Positions 5,890 to 13,089 are shown, counted from the stretch's first letter. The stretch is DNA of 13,089 bases from JACCZP01 sp050997195 (GCA_050997195.1 JBPCRE010000217.1:1-13089); one strand, 5' to 3'. Notes: generated from the letters alone by a model not told the origin. Numbers and translations: made by a program.

Positions 5890-6786
5890 CTAGCGCTGCG
5901 TCCCGGCCAGGGCCGGACGCCTACGGCGAAGCACCTCCATGAGGCCGATCACCGCGGCCACCACGATCGGCACCCCGGCGAGGACGGCCACGGGAACGCC
6001 GAGGCCGGCCTTGGAGAGCAGGCCGAGGCCCGAGCCCAGCAGGACCACGGCGAGCACCGTGCGCAGCGTTGCCACGGGCAGGCGCACCGACCAGTGCGAG
6101 CCGAGCCACACGCCCGGCACCGAGCCGATGAGGATCGACCCGGCGAGCGCGAAGTCCACGTTCCCGGCCACGAGGTGAGCGGCCGCCGCCGCCCACAGGA
6201 GGATGGCCGCGTGGAACACGTCCGTGCCCACCACCCGCCGGGGCACGAGGCGGAACATGAGGATCAGGGCCACCGCGATGAGCGCACCGCTGCCCGCGGA
6301 GGTCACGCCGAGCACGAAGCCCACGAACACGCCCACGAGCACCGCGGCCACCTTGTGCCGGCGCTCGAGGCTCAGGCTCTCGCGCTCGCGATCCACGAGC
6401 GAGCGCAGGAAGAGCGCCCGGGCCAGCACCGCCACGCCGGTGAACAGCAGCGCGCCGCCCAGCAGGCCGATGAGGAGCTGGTCGAAGTCTCGGCCGTAGA
6501 CGCCCTCCAGGGCCCCGAGGACGTAGACGCCGGCTATCGCGGAGGGCACCGAGCCGAGGGCCATCCAGGTGGAGAGCCGCACGTCGACCGTGCGCTGGCG
6601 GAAGTGCTTCAGACCGCCCACGGTCTTGGTCACCGCGGCGTAGGCGAGGTCCGTGCCGATCGCCGTGAGGGGCTTGACCCCGAACACGAGGATCAGGAGC
6701 GGGGTCATCAGGGAGCCGCCGCCCATGCCCGTGAGGCCGACCAGCACCCCCACGCCCAGGCCGAAGAGGACGATCGTAGGGTCCAT
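5890..6786 (-). CDS. TauE/SafE family sulfite/sulfate or organosulfur anion permease
   Basis: The protein is 298 residues with about eight hydrophobic segments arranged as two related halves. The first half has GLTGMGGGSLMTPLL (17-31) and GTDLAYAAVTK (44-54); the second repeats the pattern with GVTSAGSGALIAVAL and VGTDVFHAA. This inverted-repeat-like duplication is typical of TauE/SafE (DUF81) transporters, which move sulfite, sulfoacetate, taurine-related anions or sulfate. The ATG at 6786 follows the cysN stop codon by only 2 nt, so it is almost certainly in the cys operon and translationally coupled. Context suggests sulfate uptake or relief of sulfite excess; direction and substrate are not readable from sequence. 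It is the last gene before the response-regulator unit. Confidence 0.9.
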   Translation of the reverse strand: MDPTIVLFGLGVGVLVGLTGMGGGSLMTPLLILVFGVKPLTAIGTDLAYAAVTKTVGGLKHFRQRTVDVRLSTWMALGSVPSAIAGVYVLGALEGVYGRDFDQLLIGLLGGALLFTGVAVLARALFLRSLVDRERESLSLERRHKVAAVLVGVFVGFVLGVTSAGSGALIAVALILMFRLVPRRVVGTDVFHAAILLWAAAAAHLVAGNVDFALAGSILIGSVPGVWLGSHWSVRLPVATLRTVLAVVLLGSGLGLLSKAGLGVPVAVLAGVPIVVAAVIGLMEVLRRRRPALAGTQR

Positions 6787-6788
6787 CG

Positions 6789-8093
6789 CTAGCCGCCGGC
6801 CGCGGGAGCGGCGTCGACCATCCCTCCGGCCACCGTGGCGTTGGTGGCCTCGTCGATGAGGATGAAGCTGCCGGTCACGCGGTTGTCCCGGTAGGGGTCG
6901 AGGGCGAGGGGGGCGTCGAGGGCGATGCGCACTCCGGCCAGGTCGTTCAGGGTCAGCCGCGCCGGCGCCGGCTCGTGCTCGAGGGAGTCGTTGTCGAGGC
7001 GGAAGCGCAGCTCGCCCACGGTCGCCCTCACCGTTCGCGTGGTGTGCTTGAGCAGGTAGCCGGCGCCGGGCTCGAGCGGCGTCTCGCTCATCCAGCACAG
7101 CGTGGCCTCGAGCTCGCGGGTCAGCATCGGGGGCTCGGCGGCGGCCACGATCATGTCGCCGCGGACGGCGTCGAGCCCGTCCGAGAGATGCAGGGTCACC
7201 GACCGCGGGGCGGCCGCCTCGTCGAGGTCTCCGTCGAAGGTCGCGATCCGGGCGATGCGGCCGCTCGCCCCCGAGGGCAGCACCGCGACCTCGTCGCCCG
7301 GCCGGAGCACGCCGCCGGACACCTGACCCGCGTAGCAATGGGCCTCCGGGCCGCCACCGGACGGGAGCACCCACTGCACGGGAAGCCGAGCGCCCCCGGT
7401 GCGACCTTCGGGGAGCAGCTCGATGTCCTCGAGGTGGCCAAGCAGGGGAGCGCCGGTGAACCACGGCATGGCCGGCGAGGGCTCGACCACGTTGTCCCCG
7501 AGCAGGGCCGAGATGGGGATGGCGGTCACGTCCTCCACCCCGAGGTGGGTGGCCAGGCGGATGAACTCGCCGGCCACGCGCTCGAACACCGCCCGGTCGA
7601 AGTCCACGAGATCCATCTTGTTCACGCATAGGACCACGTGGGGTATCCGCAGCAGCGCGCTGATCGAGGCGTGCCGGCGCGACTGCTCGACCACGCCGGC
7701 GCACGCGTCCACGAGGACGATCGACACGTCGGAGCGCGAGGCGCCCGTGACCATGTTGCGCGTGTACTCGACGTGCCCGGGGGTGTCGGCGAGCACGAAT
7801 CGCCGCCGGGGGGTGGCGAAGTAGCGGTAGGCCACGTCGATGGTGATGCCCCGCTCGCGCTCCGCCCGCAGGCCGTCGGTGAGCAGGGCGAGGTTCAGCC
7901 CCTCGCTGCCCTGCTCGAGGGTGGTGCGCTCCACGGCGGCGAGCTGGTCCTCGAGGATCTGCTTGGAGTCGAGCAGCAGGCGGCCGATGAGCGTGCTCTT
8001 GCCGTCGTCGACCGAGCCGGCGGTGGCCACGCGCAGCAGCTCGGAGGTGGCGAGCGACGCGCTCGCGGCATGACCGTTGGTCGCGACGGGCAT
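6789..8093 (-). CDS. cysN: Sulfate adenylyltransferase subunit 1 (GTPase subunit)
   Basis: The protein is 434 residues. It is the regulatory GTPase of heterodimeric ATP sulfurylase, coupling GTP hydrolysis to formation of adenosine 5'-phosphosulfate (APS) from ATP and sulfate by CysD. GTPase motifs are clear: G1 GSVDDGKST (26-34), G2 GITID (82-86), G3 DTPGH (103-107) and G4 NKMD (158-161). Elongation-factor-like beta-barrel domains follow from about residue 225 to the end. No APS kinase domain is fused at the C-terminus, consistent with a separate cysC in the operon. The ATG at 8093 shares one base with the cysD stop codon (TGATG), so translation is coupled. A Gly/Ala/Pro-rich tail of about ten residues ends the protein. 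Confidence 0.97.
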   Translation of the reverse strand: MPVATNGHAASASLATSELLRVATAGSVDDGKSTLIGRLLLDSKQILEDQLAAVERTTLEQGSEGLNLALLTDGLRAERERGITIDVAYRYFATPRRRFVLADTPGHVEYTRNMVTGASRSDVSIVLVDACAGVVEQSRRHASISALLRIPHVVLCVNKMDLVDFDRAVFERVAGEFIRLATHLGVEDVTAIPISALLGDNVVEPSPAMPWFTGAPLLGHLEDIELLPEGRTGGARLPVQWVLPSGGGPEAHCYAGQVSGGVLRPGDEVAVLPSGASGRIARIATFDGDLDEAAAPRSVTLHLSDGLDAVRGDMIVAAAEPPMLTRELEATLCWMSETPLEPGAGYLLKHTTRTVRATVGELRFRLDNDSLEHEPAPARLTLNDLAGVRIALDAPLALDPYRDNRVTGSFILIDEATNATVAGGMVDAAPAAGG

Positions 8094-8995
8094 CAGAAGT
8101 AGCCTTCGCGCTTTCGCTCCTCCATGGCGGCGTCCGAGGTCCGGTCGTCGGCTCGGGTCTCGCCGCGCTCGGTCACGCGCGTGGCGGCGATCTCGGCCAC
8201 CACGGCCTCGAGGGTGGCCGCGGTGGAGGCCACGCCCCCGGTCACGGCCATGTCTCCCACCGTTCGGTAGCGCACCCAGGTCTCGAAGGCCTCCTCGCCG
8301 TCGGTCGGGCCGAACTCGCCGTCGGCGGCTAGGAGCATGCCCTCGCGACGCACCACCACGCGCTCGTGGGCGAAGTAGATGGAGGGCAGCTCGATCCGCT
8401 CCTGCCCGATGTACTGCCACACGTCGAGCTCGGTCCAGTTCGAGAGCGGGAACACCCGAACGTGCTCGCCCGGGGCCACGCGCCCGTTGTAGAGGCTCCA
8501 CAGCTCGGGGCGCTGGTCCTCCGGGTTCCAGCCGCCCGTGCGGTCGCGGAACGAGAACACGCGCTCCTTGGCCCGCGCTCGCTCCTCGTCGCGTCGCGCG
8601 CCCCCGAAGGCCGCGTCGAAGCCGTGCTCGGCGATGGCGTCGAGCAGCACCCTGCTCTGGAGGCGGTTCCGCGACCCTCCGGGACCCGGGTCCTCCACCA
8701 CGCCGCGGTCTATGGCCTCCTGGACCGAGGCCACGATTAGCCGCTCGCCGAGCTCGGCCACCCGGCGATCGCGGAAGGCGAGGACCTCGGCGAAGTTGTG
8801 CCCCGTGTCCACGTGCATGAGGGGAAAGGGCAGCGGCCCGGGCCGGAAGGCCTTCTCGGCCAGCCGAAGCAGCACGGCGGAGTCCTTGCCGCCGGAGAAG
8901 AGGAGCACCGGACGCTCGAGCTCGGCGGCCACCTCGCGCATGATGTGGATGGCCTCGGCCTCGAGGGCCTCGAGGTGGGTGAGCCCGGAGCTCAT
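8093..8995 (-). CDS. cysD: Sulfate adenylyltransferase subunit 2
   Basis: The protein is 300 residues, the standard length. It is the catalytic subunit of ATP sulfurylase, making APS and pyrophosphate in the cytosol. The PP-loop ATP-binding motif SGGKDS lies at 34-39. Other family features are the HVDTGHNFAEVLAFRD segment, FGGARRDEERARAKER, FPLSNWTELDVWQYI, and the conserved C-terminal KREGYF. The ATG at 8995 overlaps the cysC stop codon as ATGA, and its stop overlaps the cysN start, so subunits are likely made in balanced amounts. Nothing is truncated or missing. Confidence 0.98.
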   Translation of the reverse strand: MSSGLTHLEALEAEAIHIMREVAAELERPVLLFSGGKDSAVLLRLAEKAFRPGPLPFPLMHVDTGHNFAEVLAFRDRRVAELGERLIVASVQEAIDRGVVEDPGPGGSRNRLQSRVLLDAIAEHGFDAAFGGARRDEERARAKERVFSFRDRTGGWNPEDQRPELWSLYNGRVAPGEHVRVFPLSNWTELDVWQYIGQERIELPSIYFAHERVVVRREGMLLAADGEFGPTDGEEAFETWVRYRTVGDMAVTGGVASTAATLEAVVAEIAATRVTERGETRADDRTSDAAMEERKREGYF

Positions 8996-9522
8996 GCCGG
9001 CACCGCCCGGGCGTCGAGGAGGTCGAGCACCCGGGCGGCCGACTCCTCGGGCGACTCCGTGGTCGTCTCGAGCACGAGCTCGGGGGCCTCGGGCTCCTCG
9101 TAGGGGTCGGAGACCCCGGTGAAGGCCGGCGTCTCGCCGCGCTCCGCGCGGGCGTAGAGGCCCTTCACGTCACGCTCGGCGCACGCCTCGACCGACGCTT
9201 TCACGTGCACCTCCACGAAGCGCTCGCCCATCAGCGAGCGCGCCTCGTCGCGCGTCTCCCGGTAGGGGGAGATGAGGGCGGCGATCACCACCACGCCGTT
9301 GCGGGAGAGCAGGTCGGCCACGAAGGCCACCCTCCGGACGTTGATGTCGCGGTCCTCCTTGGAGAAGCCGAGGCCCTTCGAGAGGTTGGTACGGATCACG
9401 TCGCCGTCGAGCACCTCCACGCGCTCGCCCCGCTGGCGCAGAGCCCGCTCGAGGATCCCGGCCACCGTGGACTTACCGGCCCCGGAGAGCCCGGTGAGCC
9501 AGATGGCGGCGCCCTCGCTCAC
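8992..9522 (-). CDS. cysC: Adenylylsulfate (APS) kinase
   Basis: The protein is 176 residues from the chosen start. It phosphorylates APS to 3'-phosphoadenylyl sulfate (PAPS) with ATP. The P-loop is GLSGAGKST at 11-19; further APS-kinase features are LDGDVIRTNLSKGLGFSKEDR, the NVRRVAFVADLL helix, and the lid KGLYARAERGE followed by FTGVSDPYEEP. The GTG at 9522 is chosen because it overlaps the cysH stop as GTGA, the junction style used repeatedly here, and gives the usual short N-terminus before the first strand. A GTG at 9537 would add five residues and cannot be excluded. Its presence beside an FeS-type CysH is notable because that reductase type normally accepts APS directly. Confidence 0.96.
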   Translation of the reverse strand: MSEGAAIWLTGLSGAGKSTVAGILERALRQRGERVEVLDGDVIRTNLSKGLGFSKEDRDINVRRVAFVADLLSRNGVVVIAALISPYRETRDEARSLMGERFVEVHVKASVEACAERDVKGLYARAERGETPAFTGVSDPYEEPEAPELVLETTTESPEESAARVLDLLDARAVPA

Positions 9523-10178
9523 GCGTGGATGCCGCACTCGGTCTTCGCGTCGCCGGCCCAGCGTCCCTCGCGGCCGGCGGCCGGTCTGGTGCAGTGGGTG
9601 CAGCCGATGGAGGGATAACCGCGGTCGTGGAGCGGGTTATACGGCACGTCGTGCTCGGTGATGTAGCGCCACACCTCAGCGTCGGTCCAGTCGGCCAGCG
9701 GGTTGGCCTTCCACAGCCCGTGACGCTCGTCCCAGTGCAGCTTGGGTGTGGCCGCGCGGGCGGGGGACTGGTCCCGGCGCAGGCCCGACACCCACGCGTC
9801 CACGCCCGAGAGCGCCTCCTTGAGCGGCGCCACCTTGCGGATGCCGCAGCAGGCGTCGGGGTCGCGGTTCCACAGCTCGTCGCCGTGCACGTCGGCCTGG
9901 CGGGCCAGGCTCATGCCCTGGAAGACCTCCACCTCGATGCCGTAGCGCTCCTCGAGCGCCCGCCAGGTGGCGTAGGTCTCGGGAAAGAGCACCGCCGTGT
10001 CGAGCGTGAAGAAGCGCGCCCCGGGCTCGATGCGCAGCAGCATGTCCATGACCACCGAGGCCTCCTTCTGGAAGGAGCAGGCCACCGACAGCCGCGGATG
10101 AAAGCGCGTGGCCACGTGGGCCAGCACCTCCTCGGCGCTCGCGCCGTCAAGCGCGGGGGATTCCGCGACGGTGCTCAC
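9519..10178 (-). CDS. cysH: Assimilatory APS/PAPS reductase, [4Fe-4S]-type CysH
   Basis: The protein is 219 residues. It reduces APS (or PAPS) to sulfite using thioredoxin or a similar thiol donor. The PP-loop-like segment SVACSFQKEASVVMDM (31-46) binds the nucleotide. Cys110-Cys111 and Cys193-Cys196 (CTHC) form the CC...CxxC signature that binds a [4Fe-4S] cluster and marks APS-reducing or dual-specificity enzymes. The C-terminal ECGIH contains the catalytic Cys215. The GTG at 10178 is chosen because it is the first usable start after the sulfite reductase stop, 10 nt away; there is no Shine-Dalgarno sequence, so coupling to the upstream gene is likely. The stop overlaps the cysC start. Confidence 0.96.
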   Translation of the reverse strand: MSTVAESPALDGASAEEVLAHVATRFHPRLSVACSFQKEASVVMDMLLRIEPGARFFTLDTAVLFPETYATWRALEERYGIEVEVFQGMSLARQADVHGDELWNRDPDACCGIRKVAPLKEALSGVDAWVSGLRRDQSPARAATPKLHWDERHGLWKANPLADWTDAEVWRYITEHDVPYNPLHDRGYPSIGCTHCTRPAAGREGRWAGDAKTECGIHA

Positions 10179-10188
10179 GGCGCTGAGG

Positions 10189-11787
10189 CTATGCCTCGGC
10201 GGCGGCGGATTCGACGGCGGCCGGGGCGAGGTGCTCGGTCCACCAGTCGGGATCCTTGCGCGCCGCAAGCTCGGCGAAGGTCTCGCCCTCGTCGTGGGCC
10301 TGCTCGTAGAGCGTCAGGATGCGCAGCAGCGTCTCGTTCAGGTCCCAGTGGGGGATCTTGCGAAGCACCACGTCACCGAACTTCGCCTCGGGGCCGAGAC
10401 GTCCTCCGATGCGGATGTCCATCGCCTCGACGAACTCCCCGTCCACCTTCTTCAGCACGCCCTCGATCCCGATGTCGGCGATCTGGTGCTGGGCGCAGGA
10501 GGACGAGCAGCCCGCGAAGTGCACGCGGAGGTCGTCGCCGTGGCCGTTGGGGGTCACGTTGGCGTCGAGGAAAGCGGCGATCTCTCTCGCGCGCTCCTTG
10601 GTGTGCACCTTGGCCAGGCCGCAGAACTCCTTGCCCGTGCAGGTCTGGAGCCCGCGCTCGAACAGGGGCGGCGTGGGGGAGAGGTACTCGAGCAGCGGCT
10701 CGGCGAGGAGGGCCTCGACCCGGTCGTTCGGCACCCACGGGACGAGCACGTTCTGCTGGTGGGTGAGCCGCACCTCGCCGTCGCGCGTGCCGTACTCGCG
10801 GGCCAGGCGCGCGACCTCGCGGAAGTGCTCGCCGGTGATGCGGCCCACGGGAACGCAGAGCCCCACGGCGGAGTGCTCGCCGTCGGCCTGGGGGGTCACC
10901 CCTATGTGGTCGTGGCCGCGCAGGTCGGGCGCAGCGCTCGCGCCGCGCGAGAGCTCGCGGCCCACCCGGCGCTCGAGCTCCTCGCGGAAGGCGTCGGGGC
11001 CGATGCGGTCGAGCAGGAACTTCAGCCGCGCCTTGCCGCGCTTTGCCCGGTTCTCGTCGGAGTCACGGAAGATCGCCGTGATCTGCTCGACCACCTCGGG
11101 AGCCTCGGCCTCGGTCACCCACACGTCGATCCAGCGTGAGAAGCGCGGGTGCGAGGAGAGCCCGCCGCCCACGCGGACGTTGAACCCCGGAGTGCCGTCC
11201 TCGGCGAGCGCGCCCGAGAGGGCCACGTCGTTGATCAGCCCGCGCGCGCAGTCCTCGGCACAGCCCGTGACCGAGACCTTGTACTTGCGCGGGAGGTTCG
11301 AGTACGCCTGGTTGCCGAGCATGCGCTCGTGGATGGCGTTCGCCACGCCGTGGCCGTCGGCGATCTGGGTGTGGGCGATGCCGGCCAGGGTGCAGCCCAC
11401 CAGGTTGCGGGTCACGTCGCCGCAGGCCCCCACGGAGGTCAGGCCCACCTCCTCGAAACGTCGGAAGATGTCGGGAGCGTTCTCGAGGCGGATCCAGTGG
11501 ATCTGCGTGCACTGCCGCGTCGTGCAGTCGAGAAAGCCGCGGCCGTACTCGTCGGCGAGGTCGGCGAAGAAGTCGGCCTGCGGACCGGTGAGGATGCCCT
11601 GCACGACCTTCGTGCGGAGCATGAAGTTCCCGTCCCCGGTGTTGTGGGCGTAGAACCCGTACCACTTCAGACGGGCGAGGTCGGCCTCGTCGAGGATCTC
11701 GTAGCCCTTCTCCGCGGCCTCCATGAGGGCCGGGTACACGTCGAGCCCGTCCTTCGCCGCCTTGATCGTCTCGAACTTGTTCGCCAT
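10189..11787 (-). CDS. Siroheme-dependent sulfite reductase, ferredoxin type (nitrite/sulfite reductase family)
   Basis: The protein is 532 residues with two repeated ferredoxin-like/siroheme halves. It should reduce sulfite to sulfide with six electrons, probably from ferredoxin. First-half features are TTRQCTQIHWI (89-99), GACGDVTRNLVGC, and VTGCAEDCARGLIND. The second half carries the [4Fe-4S]-siroheme ligands: Cys383 and Cys389 (CTGKEFC, C-X5-C) and Cys427 and Cys431 (CSSSC, C-X3-C). Sequence alone does not separate sulfite from nitrite reductase; placement directly before cysH-cysC-cysD-cysN makes sulfite the strong choice (called cysI or sir in related operons). The ATG at 11787 is preceded by GGGGAA at suitable distance. 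A TTG at 11844 would add a low-complexity leader and is not preferred. It is the first gene of the operon. Confidence 0.95.
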   Translation of the reverse strand: MANKFETIKAAKDGLDVYPALMEAAEKGYEILDEADLARLKWYGFYAHNTGDGNFMLRTKVVQGILTGPQADFFADLADEYGRGFLDCTTRQCTQIHWIRLENAPDIFRRFEEVGLTSVGACGDVTRNLVGCTLAGIAHTQIADGHGVANAIHERMLGNQAYSNLPRKYKVSVTGCAEDCARGLINDVALSGALAEDGTPGFNVRVGGGLSSHPRFSRWIDVWVTEAEAPEVVEQITAIFRDSDENRAKRGKARLKFLLDRIGPDAFREELERRVGRELSRGASAAPDLRGHDHIGVTPQADGEHSAVGLCVPVGRITGEHFREVARLAREYGTRDGEVRLTHQQNVLVPWVPNDRVEALLAEPLLEYLSPTPPLFERGLQTCTGKEFCGLAKVHTKERAREIAAFLDANVTPNGHGDDLRVHFAGCSSSCAQHQIADIGIEGVLKKVDGEFVEAMDIRIGGRLGPEAKFGDVVLRKIPHWDLNETLLRILTLYEQAHDEGETFAELAARKDPDWWTEHLAPAAVESAAAEA

Positions 11788-11891
11788 CGCCTGTTCCCCA
11801 GGGTCGAAGCCCGCCGCGGCGGCCGTAGCGGCGAAAAGTAGCAAAAGCCGGTCGGAGTTCCGGTTAATTGTCGACCGACGTGGTGGGGCCG

Positions 11892-11918
11892 CGGGGCGCC
11901 GAGGGTGGCGGCGCCCCG
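11892..11918. repeat. Perfect 9-bp inverted repeat in the divergent region
   Basis: CGGGGCGCC (11892-11900) and GGCGCCCCG (11910-11918) are exact reverse complements with a 9-nt loop. The element ends 2 nt before a TATCGT -10-like hexamer of the plus-strand thiolase gene, so it would cover the -35 region of that promoter. It could be an operator or, in the minus-strand direction, nothing more than GC-rich symmetry. Confidence 0.4.
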
Positions 11919-11920
11919 GG

Positions 11921-11926
11921 TATCGT
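11921..11926 (+). promoter_or_regulatory. Possible -10 element of the thiolase gene
   Basis: TATCGT fits TANNNT and lies 34 nt before the ATG, which would give a short leader of roughly 28 nt containing the ribosome binding site. No -35 match is seen; the expected position is occupied by the inverted repeat at 11892-11918. Confidence 0.25.
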
Positions 11927-11946
11927 GTGCTCTCGACCAGCTTTTC

Positions 11947-11954
11947 GAGGAGGA
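11947..11954 (+). promoter_or_regulatory. Strong ribosome binding site of the thiolase gene
   Basis: GAGGAGGA with 6 nt before the ATG at 11961 is nearly the full anti-16S complement. It is the strongest Shine-Dalgarno sequence in the window and fixes the start of the thiolase. Confidence 0.8.
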
Positions 11955-11960
11955 GCCCAC

Positions 11961-13089
11961 ATGCCCAAGACCGTTCTCATCGGTGCCGCGCGCACGCCCT
12001 TCGGCAAGCTCGGGGGCGGCCTCTCGTCGCTTCCCGCCGTCGAGCTCGGAGGCAAGGCCATCGCGGCCGCCCTCGAGCGCGCCGAGGTGAAGCCCGAGGA
12101 GGTACAGCACGTATCCTTCGGCACCGTCCTCCAGGCCGGCCAGGGCTTCGTTCCCTCGCGCCAGGCGCAGATCAACGGCGGCATTCCCAACGGGGTCTCC
12201 TCCGAGACGATCAACAAGGTCTGCGCCTCGAGCATCCGCGCCACCACCCTCACCGAGACCTCCATCCGCGCCGGTGACCTCGACGTGGCGGTGACCGGCG
12301 GCATGGAGTCCATGTCCAACGCGCCCTACATGCTGGCGAAGGCGCGCTTCGGCTACCGCATGGGCGACGCCGAGGTGATCGACGCGATGACCCACGACGG
12401 CCTGAAGAACCCCTTCACGGGCAAGCAGATGGGTCCCGAGGCCGACGAGGTGGCCGCGGAGCTCGAGATGACCCGGGCCGATATGGACAAGTTCTCGGTG
12501 CGCTCCCACGAGCTGGCCGCCTCGGCCACCGAGGAGGGGCGGCTGCCCGAGGAGATCGTGCCCGTCACGATCAAGTCGAAGAAGGGAGAGGACACGGTGG
12601 AGGTCGACGAGGCCGTTCGGCCCGACGCCTCGCTCGAGGGCCTCGCCAAGCTGAAGCCCTTCACCGGTGAGGACGGCACCCACACCGCCGGCAACTCCCC
12701 GGGCGTCAACGACGGGGCCGCCGCGCTCGTGCTGGCCTCCGAGGAGTGGGCGAAGTCCAACGGCAAGGAGATCCTCGCCACGTTCATCTCCCACGCCCAG
12801 GTGGCCGACGACTTCGCCTACCTCGCGAAGACTCCCGGCCGCGCCACCGTCGCTGCGCTCGAGAAGGCGGGCCTCTCTGTGGAGGACATCGACCTCTTCG
12901 AGATCAACGAGGCCTTCGCCTCGGTGGCGCTGAACTCCATGCGCATGCTCGGGGTGAGCGAGGAAAAGGTCAACGTCAACGGGGGGGCCATCGCCCTCGG
13001 CCACCCCATCGGGGCGAGCGGCGGACGCATCGTCATGGCGCTGGTCAACGAGCTGCGCCGGCGCGGCGGCGGCCGCGGCGTGGCCGCCA
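11961..13089 (+). CDS. Acetyl-CoA acetyltransferase (thiolase), C-terminus cut off by window edge
   Basis: About 376 residues are visible; thiolases are usually near 390, so only the last 20 or so residues are missing. The enzyme condenses two acetyl-CoA to acetoacetyl-CoA or cleaves 3-ketoacyl-CoA. The N-terminus VLIGAARTPFGKLGG is typical. The nucleophile is Cys88 in INKVCASS, GGMESMSNAPY follows, EINEAFA holds the conserved Asn-Glu-Ala-Phe motif, and GGAIALGHPIGASGGR contains the active-site His. The second catalytic Cys (in the C-terminal CxGGG-type motif) should lie just past the edge. The gene is divergent from the cys operon, with its own strong ribosome binding site. Biosynthetic versus beta-oxidation role cannot be settled from this fragment; length and motifs favour an acetyl-CoA C-acetyltransferase. 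Confidence 0.95.
   Translation, partial: MPKTVLIGAARTPFGKLGGGLSSLPAVELGGKAIAAALERAEVKPEEVQHVSFGTVLQAGQGFVPSRQAQINGGIPNGVSSETINKVCASSIRATTLTETSIRAGDLDVAVTGGMESMSNAPYMLAKARFGYRMGDAEVIDAMTHDGLKNPFTGKQMGPEADEVAAELEMTRADMDKFSVRSHELAASATEEGRLPEEIVPVTIKSKKGEDTVEVDEAVRPDASLEGLAKLKPFTGEDGTHTAGNSPGVNDGAAALVLASEEWAKSNGKEILATFISHAQVADDFAYLAKTPGRATVAALEKAGLSVEDIDLFEINEAFASVALNSMRMLGVSEEKVNVNGGAIALGHPIGASGGRIVMALVNELRRRGGGRGVAA

Larger units (their letters stand above)
11788..11960. promoter_or_regulatory. Divergent intergenic region between the cys operon and the thiolase gene
   Basis: This 173-nt gap must hold both promoters. Its cys-proximal part contains an AT-richer patch (about 11836-11872), the lowest-GC stretch nearby, with a TACTTT hexamer on the minus strand that fits TANNNT, about 45-50 nt before the sulfite reductase ATG; no good -35 is seen at normal spacing. 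The half-sites CGGTCG (11849-11854) and CGACCG (11872-11877) form a loose inverted repeat around it. I see no riboswitch structure and no cysteine-rich leader peptide. Confidence 0.45.

Noticed and set aside
6787..7704. N-terminal extension that would fuse about 300 residues onto the TauE/SafE permease
   Set aside because: The extension overlaps cysN in another frame and is Arg/Pro/Gly-rich; the permease's first membrane helix follows the ATG at 6786 directly.
8094..8501. N-terminal extension of cysN overlapping cysD
   Set aside because: It is out-of-frame cysD sequence; the ATG at 8093 gives a normal CysN N-terminus with the P-loop at about residue 26.
10108..11653. Long plus-strand open frames opposite cysH and the sulfite reductase
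   Set aside because: They are shadows of well-supported minus-strand genes with conserved cysteines and have no recognisable motif or ribosome binding site.
11788..11844. TTG-initiated 19-residue extension of the sulfite reductase
   Set aside because: The added residues are Ala-rich, lie over the probable leader, and the ATG at 11787 has a better upstream purine stretch and a usual N-terminus.
11788..11960. SAM riboswitch or cysteine attenuator leader for the cys operon
   Set aside because: No paired-stem architecture of a known SAM riboswitch and no short ORF with consecutive Cys codons could be traced by eye; a covariance search would be decisive.
11667..13004. Long minus-strand open frame of about 445 codons opposite the thiolase
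   Set aside because: It is antisense to a clear thiolase with catalytic motifs; its translation is Gly/Leu/Val/His-rich with no recognisable domain, as expected from the complement of high-GC coding sequence.
1..13089. Mobile elements, phage genes, CRISPR arrays, tRNA genes
   Set aside because: No transposase, integrase, repeat-spacer array, terminal inverted repeats or tRNA-like cloverleaf was seen; base composition and codon style look uniform throughout.

Overview
The window is very GC-rich and densely coded. Gene content, frequent GTG starts, GTGA/ATGA overlaps and the sulfate-assimilation gene order point to an actinobacterium. The PepSY-like secreted protein and overall style resemble Thermoleophilia (Solirubrobacterales and relatives), but that class-level placement is an inference from style, not a database result. 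Everything from position 1 to about 11787 lies on the minus strand; only the last gene (thiolase, from 11961) is on the plus strand. There is no mobile element, CRISPR array, tRNA or rRNA.

Read in the direction of transcription (high to low coordinates), the first block is a complete assimilatory sulfate reduction operon: siroheme sulfite reductase (10189-11787), FeS-type APS/PAPS reductase cysH (9519-10178), APS kinase cysC (8992-9522), ATP sulfurylase small subunit cysD (8093-8995), ATP sulfurylase GTPase subunit cysN (6789-8093), then a TauE/SafE permease (5890-6786) two bases after cysN. Junctions overlap or lie within 10 nt, so this is probably one mRNA taking sulfate from (probable) transport to sulfide.

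The second block is a four-gene unit: OmpR-type response regulator (5117-5794), sensor histidine kinase (3675-5120), PAP2 phosphatase (2953-3678) and DedA membrane protein (2387-2956). All three internal junctions are 4-nt GTGA overlaps. A perfect 8-bp direct repeat with 11-bp period (5816-5834) lies just upstream of the regulator and is probably its own binding site. PAP2 plus DedA suggests envelope lipid-carrier (undecaprenyl phosphate) recycling under two-component control; this is the most interesting hypothesis here.

The third block has single genes: a DUF1003 membrane protein (1833-2267), a small exported PepSY-like protein (1236-1721) followed by a GC-rich hairpin terminator, and leucyl aminopeptidase pepA (1-1068), cut off by the window start before its C-terminus.

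The plus-strand acetyl-CoA acetyltransferase (11961 onward), divergent from the cys operon, is cut off at its C-terminus by the window end. The largest non-coding gaps are 11788-11960, 1069-1235, 2268-2386, 1722-1832 and 5795-5889; none exceeds 300 bases. No recognisable riboswitch or cysteine-rich leader peptide precedes the cys operon.
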